DNA from: Ectorhizobium quercum
GTDB taxonomy: Bacteria; Pseudomonadota; Alphaproteobacteria; Rhizobiales; Rhizobiaceae
Assembly (NCBI RefSeq): GCF_026552795.1
Contig: NZ_JANFPI010000002.1
Span: 186,001 to 250,000, forward strand
Direction of reading: 5' to 3'
DNA length: 64,000 nt
The position numbers were made by a program, and so were the translations under genes. This document shows positions 1-10,326 of this stretch, piece by piece (the first letter of the stretch is position 1; every line of letters begins with the position of its first letter). Below the pieces are notes generated by a model. It saw only the letters and a list, made by a program, of their open reading frames with translations. It did not search any database and was not told the DNA's origin.

Positions 1-265
1 CGTCGAGAATGAGCTGGGTGTGCTTCCACACCTCGAACTGGCTGCGGCTGATATAGACCGGCACGCCGTCCACCTCGCCGAGCTTCACATCTCCGTCGCC
101 GACGATGTAGTCGCCGGTCGGATAGAGCATCGGCGACGAGCCGTCGCAACAGCCGCCGGACTGGTGAAACAGCACATCCGGGTGGTCGCGCCGGATTTCC
201 CGGAGAAACGCAACCGCCGCATCCGTCGCGAGCACACGCGGCTCGCCATTCACGGTCTCTTCCAT
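1..265 (-). CDS. DUF779 family protein (partial, 3' end outside window)
   Basis: The visible 88 residues start MEETVNGEPRVLATDAA and contain HQSGGCCDGSSPM, the Cys-rich signature of the DUF779 family, followed by GDYIVGDGDVKLGEVDGVPVYIS. Family members are small proteins of unknown biochemical role found next to acetaldehyde dehydrogenases, as here. The ATG at 265-263 has a good ribosome binding site (GAGGAGGAG, about 7 bases upstream). It lies 118 bases downstream of the aldehyde dehydrogenase on the same strand, with a terminator-like hairpin between them. The C-terminus runs off the window. I infer a role accessory to aldehyde oxidation; the family's mechanism is not known. Confidence 0.8.
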   Translation of the reverse strand, partial: MEETVNGEPRVLATDAAVAFLREIRRDHPDVLFHQSGGCCDGSSPMLYPTGDYIVGDGDVKLGEVDGVPVYISRSQFEVWKHTQLILD

Positions 266-284
266 CGTCTTCTCCTCCTCACTG

Positions 285-314
285 AAAAACCCTCGGACGG
301 TTAACGCCCGAGGG
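285..314 (-). terminator. Rho-independent terminator/attenuator after aldB
   Basis: On the minus strand CCCTCGG (314-308) pairs with CCGAGGG (296-290) around an 11-base loop, and is followed by a run of five T (289-285). It sits between aldB and the DUF779 gene, so it may terminate or partly attenuate read-through between the two. Confidence 0.65.
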
Positions 315-383
315 AAGTTGGGAGTTGCAAGAGCAGATTCCGCCCGCCGACATCGGCCGGCGGGGCGGATTGAGATCGAACCG

Positions 384-1892
<1,509 letters not shown>

Positions 1893-2001
1893 GATTTCAT
1901 CCTCCCTGATGAAAAACAGACTTGAGAACCCTCAATGACGAACAGGTTGCGACCAAAATACGCAGGAAGAAAGTCCTTTTCCCTCCGTTGACGATCAAAA
2001 C

Positions 2002-2019
2002 TGTTTCACAATTGCGACA
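2002..2019. promoter_or_regulatory. Candidate activator-binding site (AcoR-type UAS)
   Basis: TGTTTCACAATTGCGACA is an imperfect inverted repeat of the TGT(C/T)(G/T)C-N6-GCGACA type known for AcoR/MimR-like GAF activators; the GCGACA half is exact and the other half is GAAACA on the opposite strand. It lies 110 bases upstream of the aldB start and 145 bases beyond the stop of the activator gene, so aldB is the likely target. No convincing GG-N10-GC sigma-54 promoter was found between the site and aldB. Confidence 0.45.
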
Positions 2020-2163
2020 CGCATGAACGCATTCAAGATTTTCAAAAAAGAAAATAAATACAAATATATAATGCAAAAATCCGCCGTCCTCGGCGGATAC
2101 GCCTGGCCGGATGTCTGACGCTGTGCATCGCTGCCCAGCGAGGAAACATATCCTATCGCGATC

Positions 2164-3123
2164 TCAATGCAGCGAAAGACGCTTCAGCTTGCGGTGCAGC
2201 GTCGCCCGGCTGATGCCGAGCAGAACGGCCGCCTGCGACACATTCCCGTTCGTGCGGGAAAGGACGCGGCGAAGTGCCGCCCGTTCCGCTTCCAGAAGAT
2301 CGTCGCCGGTCTCGCCGCGCGTTTCCGCAAGCACGTCCGAAGCCGGCACGCCCTGCGCGATACGCGCATCGTCGAGTTTCAGCGCCAGCCGCGCCGCCCG
2401 CGTCGCCCCGAGGATCAGGTCGTCGCGGTCGACCGCCAGGATGGCGGCGGAGGAGCCGGTGGCCATCGGAACCAGCACGAAACGGCTGCCGGCAAAAGCC
2501 CGGCGGAACAGATTGGCCTCGATCCGGGTCGCGGCGTCCCTCACCGCCTGCGCGAGAATCGAAAGCGTCATTTCGCTCACGTCGTCGCGGCAGGTGGAAA
2601 TGTCGATGGCCGCCGCGATCTGCCCGCGATGATCGCGAACCGGCGCGGTGGCGCAGGACAGCCGCACATTCGACGACAGGAAATGCTGGTCGCGATAGAT
2701 CATCACGCTGCGTTCGTCGGCAAGTGCGGTTCCGATGCCGTTGGTGCCGACGCTCGCCTCGCTCCACACCGCGCCCTGCCCCAATCCGAGACGATGGAAA
2801 TCCCGCTCGTCTCCGGCCGAACTGCGCTGTTCCAGAATGGCCCCGGCTTCGTCGCTGAGAACCAGGCAGCAGCCGGCCTTGCCGACGGTCAGGAACAGGC
2901 GGTCCAGCTCGTCCTGCGCCTCGCAGACCAGCGCCGTGCTGCGCCGGCGGGCTTCCTCGAGTTCGTTGCCGCTCAGTCTCAGGGGATCGCGCGGCTCTTC
3001 CGGCGCTAGGTTGTGCATGGTCATGCACCGCCGCCACGAGGCGACGATCGGCGAGCTTGCCGCCGCAGAATTCTGCCGGGCTATCGAATAGACCCGATCC
3101 GCATGGGCTGTTTCATTCAACAT
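2164..3123 (-). CDS. GAF-domain/Fis-type transcriptional regulator, AcoR-like but without AAA+ domain
   Basis: 319 residues. The N-terminus (PIVASWRRCMTMHNLAPEEP) is the typical opening of AcoR-type sigma-54 activators, followed by a GAF domain (about 50-190, with SVGTNGIGTALADERSVMIYR) and a PAS-like stretch (about 200-250). The chain ends directly in a Fis-type helix-turn-helix (NVSQAAVLLGISRATLHRKL). No Walker A and no GAFTGA loop are present, so the central AAA+ ATPase of true sigma-54 activators is missing. The start at 3123 is chosen because GGGAGGAG lies 5 bases upstream; the frame stays open 24 codons further. Its position upstream of aldB on the same strand suggests it senses an aldehyde or alcohol and controls aldB. 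Confidence 0.8.
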   Translation of the reverse strand: MLNETAHADRVYSIARQNSAAASSPIVASWRRCMTMHNLAPEEPRDPLRLSGNELEEARRRSTALVCEAQDELDRLFLTVGKAGCCLVLSDEAGAILEQRSSAGDERDFHRLGLGQGAVWSEASVGTNGIGTALADERSVMIYRDQHFLSSNVRLSCATAPVRDHRGQIAAAIDISTCRDDVSEMTLSILAQAVRDAATRIEANLFRRAFAGSRFVLVPMATGSSAAILAVDRDDLILGATRAARLALKLDDARIAQGVPASDVLAETRGETGDDLLEAERAALRRVLSRTNGNVSQAAVLLGISRATLHRKLKRLSLH

Positions 3124-3545
3124 CCGCTCCTCCCAAAGCTTCCGATGAAATATGGACGCACCTTGGTATCTTTCAATTGCCGCCGCCGGAAACAAACTAG
3201 GCCTGATCCGGCGCGTACCTCATTCTGTAGCACATTTGAGACAGGATTGCGCGCCTTCCGGAAAATTTGATCCGCGACCGGGGTAAAAGACGACATCGGG
3301 CACGCCCGGCCCCGTGCCGAAAAGAGACGCCGCGCTGCCTTTCCCGCGCCGTCACCGCTCCCGGCGCCCGAAAGTCGACGGAAAACCCCGCTTTTCCTTG
3401 CGTTTGCGCGGCGATTGGTCTATAGCGCCCCCGTCCGCGCAGACACCCTTGGAGGCAACGCGGATGGGACATGCAAATGCCCCGGTCCTGCCGGTTTCCA
3501 GCAATGCCCGGCCGGGCTCTCCATAACACGATAAAGGAAAAAGCC
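3124..3545. other. Divergent intergenic region
   Basis: 422 bases between the GAF/Fis regulator (leftward) and rplY (rightward). I see the rplY promoter candidate (3398-3426) and a roughly 120-base untranslated leader for rplY. No gene with a ribosome binding site was found. Confidence 0.5.
3398..3426 (+). promoter_or_regulatory. Candidate sigma-70 promoter of rplY
   Basis: TTGCGT (3398-3403), 17 bases, TATAGC (3421-3426). Good fit to the alphaproteobacterial housekeeping consensus, placing the transcription start near 3433 and giving a long leader before the rplY start at 3546. Confidence 0.5.
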
Positions 3546-4151
3546 ATGAGCCATTCTTCTTACACGCTCAAGGCCGAAGCGCGCGAACGGGTTGGTAAGG
3601 GGTCCGCCCGTGAACTCCGCCGCAACGGTTTGATTCCCGCCGTCATCTACGGCGACAAGCAGGCCCCCATCGCCATCGCGCTTTCGACCAACGAAGTCAC
3701 CAAGCGCATCCACGCCGGGGGTTTCATGACCACCGTCGCCGAAATCGAAGTGGACGGCAAGAAGATCCGCGTCCTGCCGAAGGACTACCAGCTCGATCCG
3801 GTCCGCGATTTCACCATGCATGTCGACTTCCTGCGCGTTTCCGCCCACAGCCAGGTCGCCGTCGAGGTTCCGGTTCACTTCATCAATGAAGAACAGTCCG
3901 CGATCAAGTCCGGCGCCGTCCTGAACGTCGTTCGCCACACCGTCGAACTGAACGTTCCGGCCAACGACATTCCGGAAGCCATCACGGTCGATCTCGCCGG
4001 CTTCAAGGTTGGCGATGCGGTCCACATCTCGCATGTGACGCTGCCCGACAACGCGACCCCGGCCATCACGGACCGCGACTTCACCATCGCCACGATCGTC
4101 GCTCCGGCGGCCGGTGTCGAGGAAGAAGAAGAAGCCGCTTCCGAAGAATAA
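3546..4151 (+). CDS. rplY: 50S ribosomal protein L25/general stress protein Ctc
   Basis: 201 residues beginning [19 protein letters not shown], the conserved start of the long (CTC-type) L25 proteins. The N-terminal 5S-rRNA-binding domain covers about residues 1-95 and the C-terminal TL5-like beta domain about 100-190; the tail is acidic ([12 protein letters not shown]). It binds 5S rRNA in the large subunit. The start at 3546 follows AAAGGAAAA; in-frame ATGs upstream lack the family N-terminus. A strong terminator follows. In related genomes rplY usually leads into pth and ychF, which here come later, at 7.7 and 9.0 kb. Confidence 0.96.
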   Translation: MSHSSYTLKAEARERVGKGSARELRRNGLIPAVIYGDKQAPIAIALSTNEVTKRIHAGGFMTTVAEIEVDGKKIRVLPKDYQLDPVRDFTMHVDFLRVSAHSQVAVEVPVHFINEEQSAIKSGAVLNVVRHTVELNVPANDIPEAITVDLAGFKVGDAVHISHVTLPDNATPAITDRDFTIATIVAPAAGVEEEEEAASEE

Positions 4152-4166
4152 TCCGGAACGCATTTC

Positions 4167-4214
4167 GAAAAAACAACAGGCGCCCTGCCCCCGGCAGGGC
4201 GCCTGTTGTTTTTT
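4167..4214 (+). terminator. Strong Rho-independent terminator of rplY
   Basis: ACAACAGGCGCCCTGCC and GGCAGGGCGCCTGTTGT form a perfect stem with a 3-base CCC loop, flanked by A6 on the left and T6 on the right. The symmetrical flanks make it potentially bidirectional. Confidence 0.93.
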
Positions 4215-4484
4215 CAGCCCCTGTGATAAATATAAATCCGAAGGAACCTTTCCGTTTCGACCGTGTTCGGCTTATGCTGAAATCTGGCTTGTCCATTGCA
4301 TTATTTCATTATGAATTAAGACCGCTGCATTACGGTCGGCGTCCGTGAAAAAAACACGGCAAGGCCCTTCCCCGAACGCGGGAGGCTCCTGAACGAACGG
4401 CGCGGCGCAAGCCATTGAAATAGGCAGGCTCCTGCAAGCCCGGACGGCAAGGCCGGGTATCCCGCAGGCAAAGATGGAAGCGAG
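4215..4484. other. Leader region upstream of the GGDEF/EAL gene with small hairpins
   Basis: 270 bases without a gene. Two adjacent short stems lie near the 3' end: GCAGG-CT-CCTGC (about 4423-4434) and CCCGG-ACGGCAAGG-CCGGG (about 4438-4456), 29 bases before the start codon. CCGTG/CACGG also pair around an A-run near 4341-4357. I could not match these to a known riboswitch. Confidence 0.3.
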
Positions 4485-6860
4485 ATGACGAGTTCGGTCG
4501 AAAACCGGTTTCTGGTAATCATCAGCGGCGCTCTGCTCATTGTCGTGGCGCCCCTGTTCGCGCTCTTTCTCGTCCTTTCCTCCGAACAGATCGCCAAGAC
4601 GCAGGCCCAGCACCTGACGGCCCTCGTCACCGGCAGCGGCCAGGCGCTGACCAAGCCCCTTTGGGATTTCGACGTCGAGGCTATCGGGCAGGTCGTCGAC
4701 TCGCTGGTTTCCGATCCGCTCGTCAAGCGCGTCAACGTCCGTGACACGGCCGGCCTGTTCGACATCGTCCGCGACGCGCCCGGCATCGAAAGCGACGACC
4801 GCCTCGAAAGCATGACGCGGCCGATCCATTACAAGAGCCTGAACGGTTCGAAGCATGTCGGCTGGCTGGAAATCTATTTTACGCCCGTCGACCTGTTCTC
4901 CGCCTTCGACTCCTTCAACATCATGCTCTGCGGGATTTTCCTGCTCGCCATCCTGCTCGTCTGCGGCGCGGCGGTCGTCGGCAACCGGATGATGATTTCC
5001 CGGCCGCTGCTCCGGCTGAGCGCGGCGATCGAGGCGACCCGAACGAACGGCTCGCGCCATCACGTCGACTGGAGTTCCAACGACGAGATCGGCCGTCTGG
5101 CCGCGAGCTTCAACGACATGCAGACCGCGCTGGAGCGGGAAGAACGCGAGCTGAAGTGGGCCCACGAGCACACGACCGAAATCTACAACAGCACGCCGGC
5201 CATGCTGTTCTCCACCGATGCCGCCGAGCGGATCACCGCCGTCAGCGATTACTGGCTTCTCGCCACCGGATACGAACGCCGCGCCGTTATCGGACGCAGG
5301 TTCGTCTCGTTTCTGCATGAAAACGACCAGTCCTTCTATTCGAGCCGCTTCGGCTCGACCGTCCTGGACGGCGAGCCGCGCGACATCACCACCCGGTTCA
5401 TCTGCGCCGATGGACACGTCATGGACGTGCTGATCGCCAGCGCTGTTCTGCCGGCGACGCACTCCCGCCCCGCCGCCTCGCTCAGCGTCATGACCGACGT
5501 CACCGAACTGCGCCAGTCGGAACAGCGCAACCGCCGCCAGGCGATCACCGACCACCTGACCGGACTTCTCAACCGGCAGGGCTTCGAACAGGCCCTGTCC
5601 CACGGCATCGTGGCCGCCGAGGCCGCGGGCACCGAGCTCTCCTGCCTTTTCATCGACCTCGACCGCTTCAAGGCCGTCAACGACCGGCTCGGCCACGCCA
5701 CGGGCGATGCCGTACTGCGGCAGTTCGTGGAGCGTCTTCAAACTGTCCTGACAAGGGGCGAGATCGCGGCGCGCCTCGGCGGCGATGAATTCTCGGTCGT
5801 GACGAGCGGCCCCGACGCCGGCGAGCATGGGCGGACGCTGGCCGCCCACATCGTCTCGCTGTTCGACGTGCCCTTCCTGGCCGACGGACAGGAAATCCGC
5901 CTCAGCGCCTCCATCGGCCTTGCCCACTATCCGCATCAGGCCGTGAGCGCCGGCGAACTGCTGCAACATGCCGATATGGCGATGTATAGCCGCAAGCACG
6001 CCGGCAAGAACGGCGCCCATGTCTTCGATCCCTCGATGCTCGACGACACGTTGCGGCGGTCGGAAATCGAGACCCATATCGAGCAGGCGCTGAAGAACGA
6101 CTGGTTCGAGGTCCACTTCCAGCCGATCCACGGCCTGTGCGGCGGCGGCGTCCGCGGCTTCGAGGCCCTCTTGCGGCTGCGTCACCCGGAAAAAGGTCTC
6201 CTGCCGCCGGCGGATATCATCCAGGTTGCCGAGGAAACCGGCTCCATCGGCCGGATCGGCAGTGTCGTTCTGGAAAAGGCCGTCGGCCAGCTCGCCCGCC
6301 TTTCGGCCCTCGACGGATTGCACGATACCTATGTAGCCGTGAATTTCTCGGCCATGCAGTTCGATCCGGGACTGGCCGCGCGCATCGCCGCCACCATTTC
6401 GCATCACGGTCTCCATCCGGGCCGCCTGGTCGTCGAGATCACCGAAGCCGTCCTCATGGAAGACGATCCGCAGATCCGCATGACGCTGGAGGAAATCGCC
6501 CGCTTCGGCTGCCGCATCGCACTCGACGACTTCGGCACCGGCTATTCGTCGCTGAGCTATCTCAACCGCTTCCCGGTCAATATCGTCAAGATCGACCAGT
6601 CCTTCATCCGCGCCAGTACCGATCCTTCCCCGGAGATCGCCGCCAAGAGCCGCCTGCTCATCGAAGGCATCGCGATGATTTCCCACAAGATGAACTGCCA
6701 GGTCGTCGCGGAAGGCATCGAGACGAAGAGCCAGCTTGCGATCCTGCTCGAAGCGGGAGCCGATTACGGCCAGGGCTATTATTTCCACGAGCCGATGTCG
6801 CTTGCCGATCTCCTGAACCAATTCGCAGCGCAACCCGGAACCGAAGCGGCAACAGGCTAG
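4485..6860 (+). CDS. Membrane-anchored HAMP-PAS-GGDEF-EAL cyclic-di-GMP enzyme
   Basis: 791 residues. A membrane segment (about 8-30), a periplasmic sensor region (about 31-145), a second membrane segment (about 146-168), HAMP (about 170-222), PAS (about 230-345), GGDEF (about 352-512) and EAL (about 525-780). GGDEF is intact at 432-436 (RLGGDEFSVV); the product-inhibition RxxD motif is not seen before it. EAL is intact (E560, FEALLRLRHP) with DDFGTGYSSL also present, so both synthesis and hydrolysis of cyclic-di-GMP are possible. Frame start ATG at 4485 after GAAGCGAG. Its stop lies 24 bases before a secreted binding protein, which could feed the periplasmic sensor region; that link is inference. 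Confidence 0.93.
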   Translation: MTSSVENRFLVIISGALLIVVAPLFALFLVLSSEQIAKTQAQHLTALVTGSGQALTKPLWDFDVEAIGQVVDSLVSDPLVKRVNVRDTAGLFDIVRDAPGIESDDRLESMTRPIHYKSLNGSKHVGWLEIYFTPVDLFSAFDSFNIMLCGIFLLAILLVCGAAVVGNRMMISRPLLRLSAAIEATRTNGSRHHVDWSSNDEIGRLAASFNDMQTALEREERELKWAHEHTTEIYNSTPAMLFSTDAAERITAVSDYWLLATGYERRAVIGRRFVSFLHENDQSFYSSRFGSTVLDGEPRDITTRFICADGHVMDVLIASAVLPATHSRPAASLSVMTDVTELRQSEQRNRRQAITDHLTGLLNRQGFEQALSHGIVAAEAAGTELSCLFIDLDRFKAVNDRLGHATGDAVLRQFVERLQTVLTRGEIAARLGGDEFSVVTSGPDAGEHGRTLAAHIVSLFDVPFLADGQEIRLSASIGLAHYPHQAVSAGELLQHADMAMYSRKHAGKNGAHVFDPSMLDDTLRRSEIETHIEQALKNDWFEVHFQPIHGLCGGGVRGFEALLRLRHPEKGLLPPADIIQVAEETGSIGRIGSVVLEKAVGQLARLSALDGLHDTYVAVNFSAMQFDPGLAARIAATISHHGLHPGRLVVEITEAVLMEDDPQIRMTLEEIARFGCRIALDDFGTGYSSLSYLNRFPVNIVKIDQSFIRASTDPSPEIAAKSRLLIEGIAMISHKMNCQVVAEGIETKSQLAILLEAGADYGQGYYFHEPMSLADLLNQFAAQPGTEAATG

Positions 6861-6884
6861 GGTCGGGACCGAAGGAGGAAGACC

Positions 6885-7592
6885 ATGATGCGCCTGTCGC
6901 TTCTGCTCTTGACGACGATCCTCCTGCCCTGCATCGCCCGAGCCGATATATTGGTGCTGGCCACGGAACCCTACCCGCCCTTCGTCATGGTCGAGGGCGA
7001 CAACGTTTCGGGACGCGGCATCCGGATGGTCGATCTCGTCATGAAGGAGACGGGGCAGGATTACCGCATCGAAGTCATGCCCTGGGCGCGCGCGATCGCT
7101 CTGGCGCGCAATGACAGCGCCTATTGCGCCTTTGCCGCCGCCCGCACGCCGGACCGCGAGCGGCTTTTCAAATGGGTCGAGCCGCTGCTGATCACCCGCA
7201 ACTATCTGGTCGCCGCCTCGGAAACGGGCGTGCGCCCCAAAACGCTGGAGGAGGCCAAACGCTATGTCGTGGGCACGCACCGCCATGATTTTACCGAGGC
7301 CCTCCTGAAGCGGCTGGAATTTCCGCGGATCGACGTCGCGGTCGATTTCAACCTTTCCTTCCGCAAGCTTCTCAATCGCCGCATCGACCTCATGCCCATG
7401 TCGGAGAGAACCTTCCGGAGCCTGACCCAGGCCGGGGAAAAGCTGGAAAAGACGGTGCTGCTTGCCGAACAGCCGCTCGGCATCGCCTGCAATCCGTCCG
7501 TTCCCGACGATCTGATCGACCGCATGAACGCCAACCTGCGGCGCGCGACGGAAAGCGGCGAGCTGGAGCGCATCCTCTCCGACGTGCGCTAG
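6885..7592 (+). CDS. Periplasmic solute-binding protein family 3
   Basis: 235 residues with a cleavable signal peptide (MMRLSLLLLTTILLPCIARA, AxA-like cleavage near 20) and the bacterial extracellular solute-binding family 3 fold: ILVLATEPYPPFVM at the N-terminus of the mature protein, then VDLVMKETGQDYRIEVMPWARAI and a C-terminal SGELERILSDVR. A strong AGGAGG lies before ATGATG, so the start is 6885 or 6888. No permease or ATPase is nearby; it follows the GGDEF/EAL gene by 24 bases and is probably co-transcribed. I infer ligand sensing for that protein rather than transport. The ligand is unknown. Confidence 0.8.
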   Translation: MMRLSLLLLTTILLPCIARADILVLATEPYPPFVMVEGDNVSGRGIRMVDLVMKETGQDYRIEVMPWARAIALARNDSAYCAFAAARTPDRERLFKWVEPLLITRNYLVAASETGVRPKTLEEAKRYVVGTHRHDFTEALLKRLEFPRIDVAVDFNLSFRKLLNRRIDLMPMSERTFRSLTQAGEKLEKTVLLAEQPLGIACNPSVPDDLIDRMNANLRRATESGELERILSDVR

Positions 7593-7685
7593 GTCGGGGA
7601 CCTAGACGCCGCCCTGAGGGGTTGACTTGCGGCGGCTTTCCGGTGCTCAAGACAGACGCTCGTCGTCATCAGGAGGAATGTCCTC

Positions 7686-8402
7686 ATGTTCATCATCGCC
7701 GGCCTCGGCAATCCCGGCAGCCAGTATGCGGGCAACCGCCACAATATCGGTTTCATGGCCGTCGACGCCATCCACCGCTCGGGCGGGTTTTCCCCGTGGT
7801 CGAAGAAGTTCAAATCGGAGATTTCCGAGGGCACGATCGGCTTCGAGAAGGTGCTGCTGATGAAGCCGCAGACCTATATGAACCTCTCCGGCGAGGCAGT
7901 CGGCGAGGCCATGCGCTTCTACAAATTGGCTCCGAAAGACATTCTCGTCATCCACGACGAACTCGACCTGCCTGCCGGCAAGGTCCGCATCAAGACGGGC
8001 GGCGGCCACGGCGGGCATAACGGCCTGAAATCGCTCGACGCCCATTGCGGCAAGGAATACCGGCGCCTGCGCCTCGGCATCGGCCATCCGGGAACCAAGG
8101 AGGCCGTACACGGCCATGTGCTCGGAAATTTCGCCAAGGCCGATTCCGGCTGGCTCGACACCCTTCTCGACGAGATCGCCCGCAATGCCGACATGCTGGT
8201 GAAGGGCGAGGATTCGCAGTTCCAGAACCGGATATCCCAGGCGCTCGGCGGCCCCGCCGAGCCGGACAAGCCGAAACCCGAAAAGAAGCCGGCCGCGCAA
8301 TCGCACATCCGCCAGGCCCGCGGAGCGGCTCCGGCCAAACTGCCGGAAACCGGGCCGATGGCCGAAATGCTGAAAAAGCTGTTCGCAACCAGGGAGAAAT
8401 GA
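7686..8402 (+). CDS. pth: Peptidyl-tRNA hydrolase
   Basis: 238 residues. It releases peptides from prematurely dropped peptidyl-tRNA in the cytosol. The N-terminus [24 protein letters not shown] carries the conserved Asn and catalytic His; [12 protein letters not shown] and [15 protein letters not shown] carry further active-site residues, and [12 protein letters not shown] is the family signature. The tail after about 185 is a charged extension ([11 protein letters not shown]...), as in other rhizobial Pth proteins. AGGAGG precedes the start by 8 bases. The stop overlaps the start of the next gene (ATGA). Confidence 0.96.
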   Translation: MFIIAGLGNPGSQYAGNRHNIGFMAVDAIHRSGGFSPWSKKFKSEISEGTIGFEKVLLMKPQTYMNLSGEAVGEAMRFYKLAPKDILVIHDELDLPAGKVRIKTGGGHGGHNGLKSLDAHCGKEYRRLRLGIGHPGTKEAVHGHVLGNFAKADSGWLDTLLDEIARNADMLVKGEDSQFQNRISQALGGPAEPDKPKPEKKPAAQSHIRQARGAAPAKLPETGPMAEMLKKLFATREK

Positions 8403-8884
8403 GCGGAATGCCGGATAACGGGGAACTGCTCATTCGCCGGTCCACGCCGGCGGATCTGGAAGCGCTGATCGCGCTCTACCGCCATCTCAACCCCGCCGAT
8501 CCGGAGTTCGACAAGGCAACGGCCGAACGGGCCTATGCCGGAATGCTGGCGCAACCCGGCCTGTCGGTCTTCATCGGCTTCGTGGGGGACGTGCCGGCCG
8601 CAACGGTCACGCTTGCCGTCATTCCCAATCTGACGCGCGGCGGCGCGCCCTATGCCCTGATCGAGAACGTCGTCACCCACCCCGCCCACCGCCGGCGCGG
8701 TCACGCGGGCGCCCTTCTCGCTCATGCCGTCGAAAAGGCATGGGAAGCGGGCTGCTACAAGGTCATGCTGCTGACCGGTTCGACCGATCCGGCAACGCTG
8801 CGTTTCTATGAGAATTGCGGCTTCACGCAGGACAAGACCGGCTTCCAGACGAGGCGCCCGCCGGAACCGCCGCGCATGGCATGA
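8399..8884 (+). CDS. GNAT family N-acetyltransferase
   Basis: 161 residues from ATG 8399, which overlaps the pth stop by 4 bases; ATG 8408 (MPDNGELL) is an equally possible start. GNAT fold: [44 protein letters not shown] (acetyl-CoA-binding R/Q-x-x-G-x-G/A loop) and [16 protein letters not shown]. Translationally coupled to pth. The substrate cannot be predicted. Confidence 0.85.
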   Translation: MSGMPDNGELLIRRSTPADLEALIALYRHLNPADPEFDKATAERAYAGMLAQPGLSVFIGFVGDVPAATVTLAVIPNLTRGGAPYALIENVVTHPAHRRRGHAGALLAHAVEKAWEAGCYKVMLLTGSTDPATLRFYENCGFTQDKTGFQTRRPPEPPRMA

Positions 8885-9009
8885 CGCAAACCGCATTCCG
8901 CGAAAATCGCCAGAATCCCGGCCTGTTTCAGGCCGCAAGGCTTGACCTTGCCCGGCCCTTTCCGCAAAAGGCTCCCCAACAGAATTCTTAAACGGACAGG
9001 ACCCCGGTC

Positions 9010-10113
9010 ATGGGCTTCAAATGCGGTATCGTCGGACTGCCGAATGTCGGCAAGTCCACCCTCTTCAACGCGCTGACCAGGACGGCGGCGGCGCAGGCCG
9101 CCAACTATCCGTTCTGCACCATCGAGCCGAACACCGGCGAAGTGGCGGTTCCCGATCCGCGCATGAAGAAGCTCGCCGAGATCGCCGGCTCGAAGGAAAT
9201 CATCCCGACGCGCATCTCTTTCGTCGACATTGCCGGCCTCGTGCGCGGCGCATCGAAGGGTGAGGGCCTCGGCAACAAGTTCCTCGCCAACATCCGCGAG
9301 GTCGACGCCATCGTGCATGTGCTGCGCTGCTTCGAGGACAGCGACATCACCCATGTCGAGGGCCGCATCGACCCGGTCGGCGACGCCGACACCATCGAGA
9401 CCGAGTTGATGCTGGCCGATCTCGAAAGCCTCGAGCGCCGCGTCGACCAGACCCGCAAACGCGCCACAGGCAAGGACAAGGAAGCGCTGGCCCAGCTTCC
9501 GGTCATGGAAGCCGTGATCAAGCTGCTCAACGAGGGCAAGCCCGCCCGCCTGCTTCTGAAGATTCTCGCCCCTGAAGACGTTCCGATCCTGAAGAGTCTG
9601 AACCTCCTCACCTCGCATCCGGTGCTCTACGTCTGCAACGTGGCCGAGGCCGACGCCGCCACCGGCAACGACTACACCGCCGCGGTAGAGAAGATGGCGA
9701 CCGAACAGGGTGCCGAATGCGTGATCATCTCCGCGGCCATCGAGGCGGAAGTGGCGCAGCTTCCGGAAGACGAGGCCAAGGACTTCCTCGAGGCGCTTGG
9801 CCTGACGGAGGCCGGTCTCGACCGGCTGATCCGCGCCGGCTACCATCTGCTCGACCTCATCACCTATTTCACCGTCGGCCCGAAGGAATGCCGCGCCTGG
9901 ACCATCGTGCGCGGCACCAAGGCTCCGCAGGCCGCCGGCGTCATCCACACCGATTTCGAACGCGGCTTCATTCGCGCCAACACCATCGCCTATGACGACT
10001 TCGTCACCCTTGGCGGCGAGGTGCCGGCCAAGGAAGCCGGCAAGGCCCGCGACGAAGGCAAGGAATACGTGGTTCAGGACGGCGACGTTATTCACTTCCG
10101 CTTCAACACCTGA
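9010..10113 (+). CDS. ychF: Ribosome-binding ATPase YchF (Obg family)
   Basis: 367 residues, the usual family length. P-loop [14 protein letters not shown] at the N-terminus; [17 protein letters not shown] is switch II; the altered base-recognition motif (YVCNVAEAD in place of NKxD) is what gives YchF its ATP preference. The C-terminal TGS domain (about 280-365) includes [15 protein letters not shown] and [13 protein letters not shown]. It associates with ribosomes and stress control. Third member of the rplY-pth-ychF housekeeping group. Confidence 0.96.
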   Translation: MGFKCGIVGLPNVGKSTLFNALTRTAAAQAANYPFCTIEPNTGEVAVPDPRMKKLAEIAGSKEIIPTRISFVDIAGLVRGASKGEGLGNKFLANIREVDAIVHVLRCFEDSDITHVEGRIDPVGDADTIETELMLADLESLERRVDQTRKRATGKDKEALAQLPVMEAVIKLLNEGKPARLLLKILAPEDVPILKSLNLLTSHPVLYVCNVAEADAATGNDYTAAVEKMATEQGAECVIISAAIEAEVAQLPEDEAKDFLEALGLTEAGLDRLIRAGYHLLDLITYFTVGPKECRAWTIVRGTKAPQAAGVIHTDFERGFIRANTIAYDDFVTLGGEVPAKEAGKARDEGKEYVVQDGDVIHFRFNT

Positions 10114-10120
10114 TCCGGCC

Positions 10121-10191
10121 GGAAATGCTCTAAATATTTATTTTTGCGCAATTACGGACGCAAAACCGCTTCGCACTTTTGCTGGAATTGC
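10121..10191. repeat. Dispersed rhizobial intergenic repeat, copy 1
   Basis: Read on the minus strand this contains AGCAAAAGTGCGAAGCGG, then TTTTGCGTCCGTAATTGCG and TAGAGCATTTCC. The same order of motifs recurs at about 55337-55415 on the plus strand. It follows ychF directly. Confidence 0.65.
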
Positions 10192-10326
10192 CCTGAACAG
10201 AAACGCCGCCCCTCCCGGGCGGCGTTTGCGTTTCTTCCGCCGCATGATGGACGAAGCGACGGGAAGCTTGACCGGAGCCGTTATTTTGTTCAGCATTGAA
10301 CAGAGTTGGTTTCAGGGAGGCATGAT

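Noticed and set aside
1893..2163. Sigma-54 promoter for aldB
   Set aside because: No GG-N10-GC pair with a reasonable TGGCAC/TTGC context was found, in line with the regulator lacking the sigma-54 ATPase domain.
4380..4484. GEMM (cyclic-di-GMP) riboswitch before the GGDEF/EAL gene
   Set aside because: The conserved GGCAAACC, GAAA and ACGCAAAGCC elements are not found in order; only simple stems are seen.
4272..7286. 1004-codon minus-strand reading frame across the GGDEF/EAL gene
   Set aside because: Rich in Gly/Arg/Asp/Ala with no domains; it mirrors the third-position GC bias of the real plus-strand gene.
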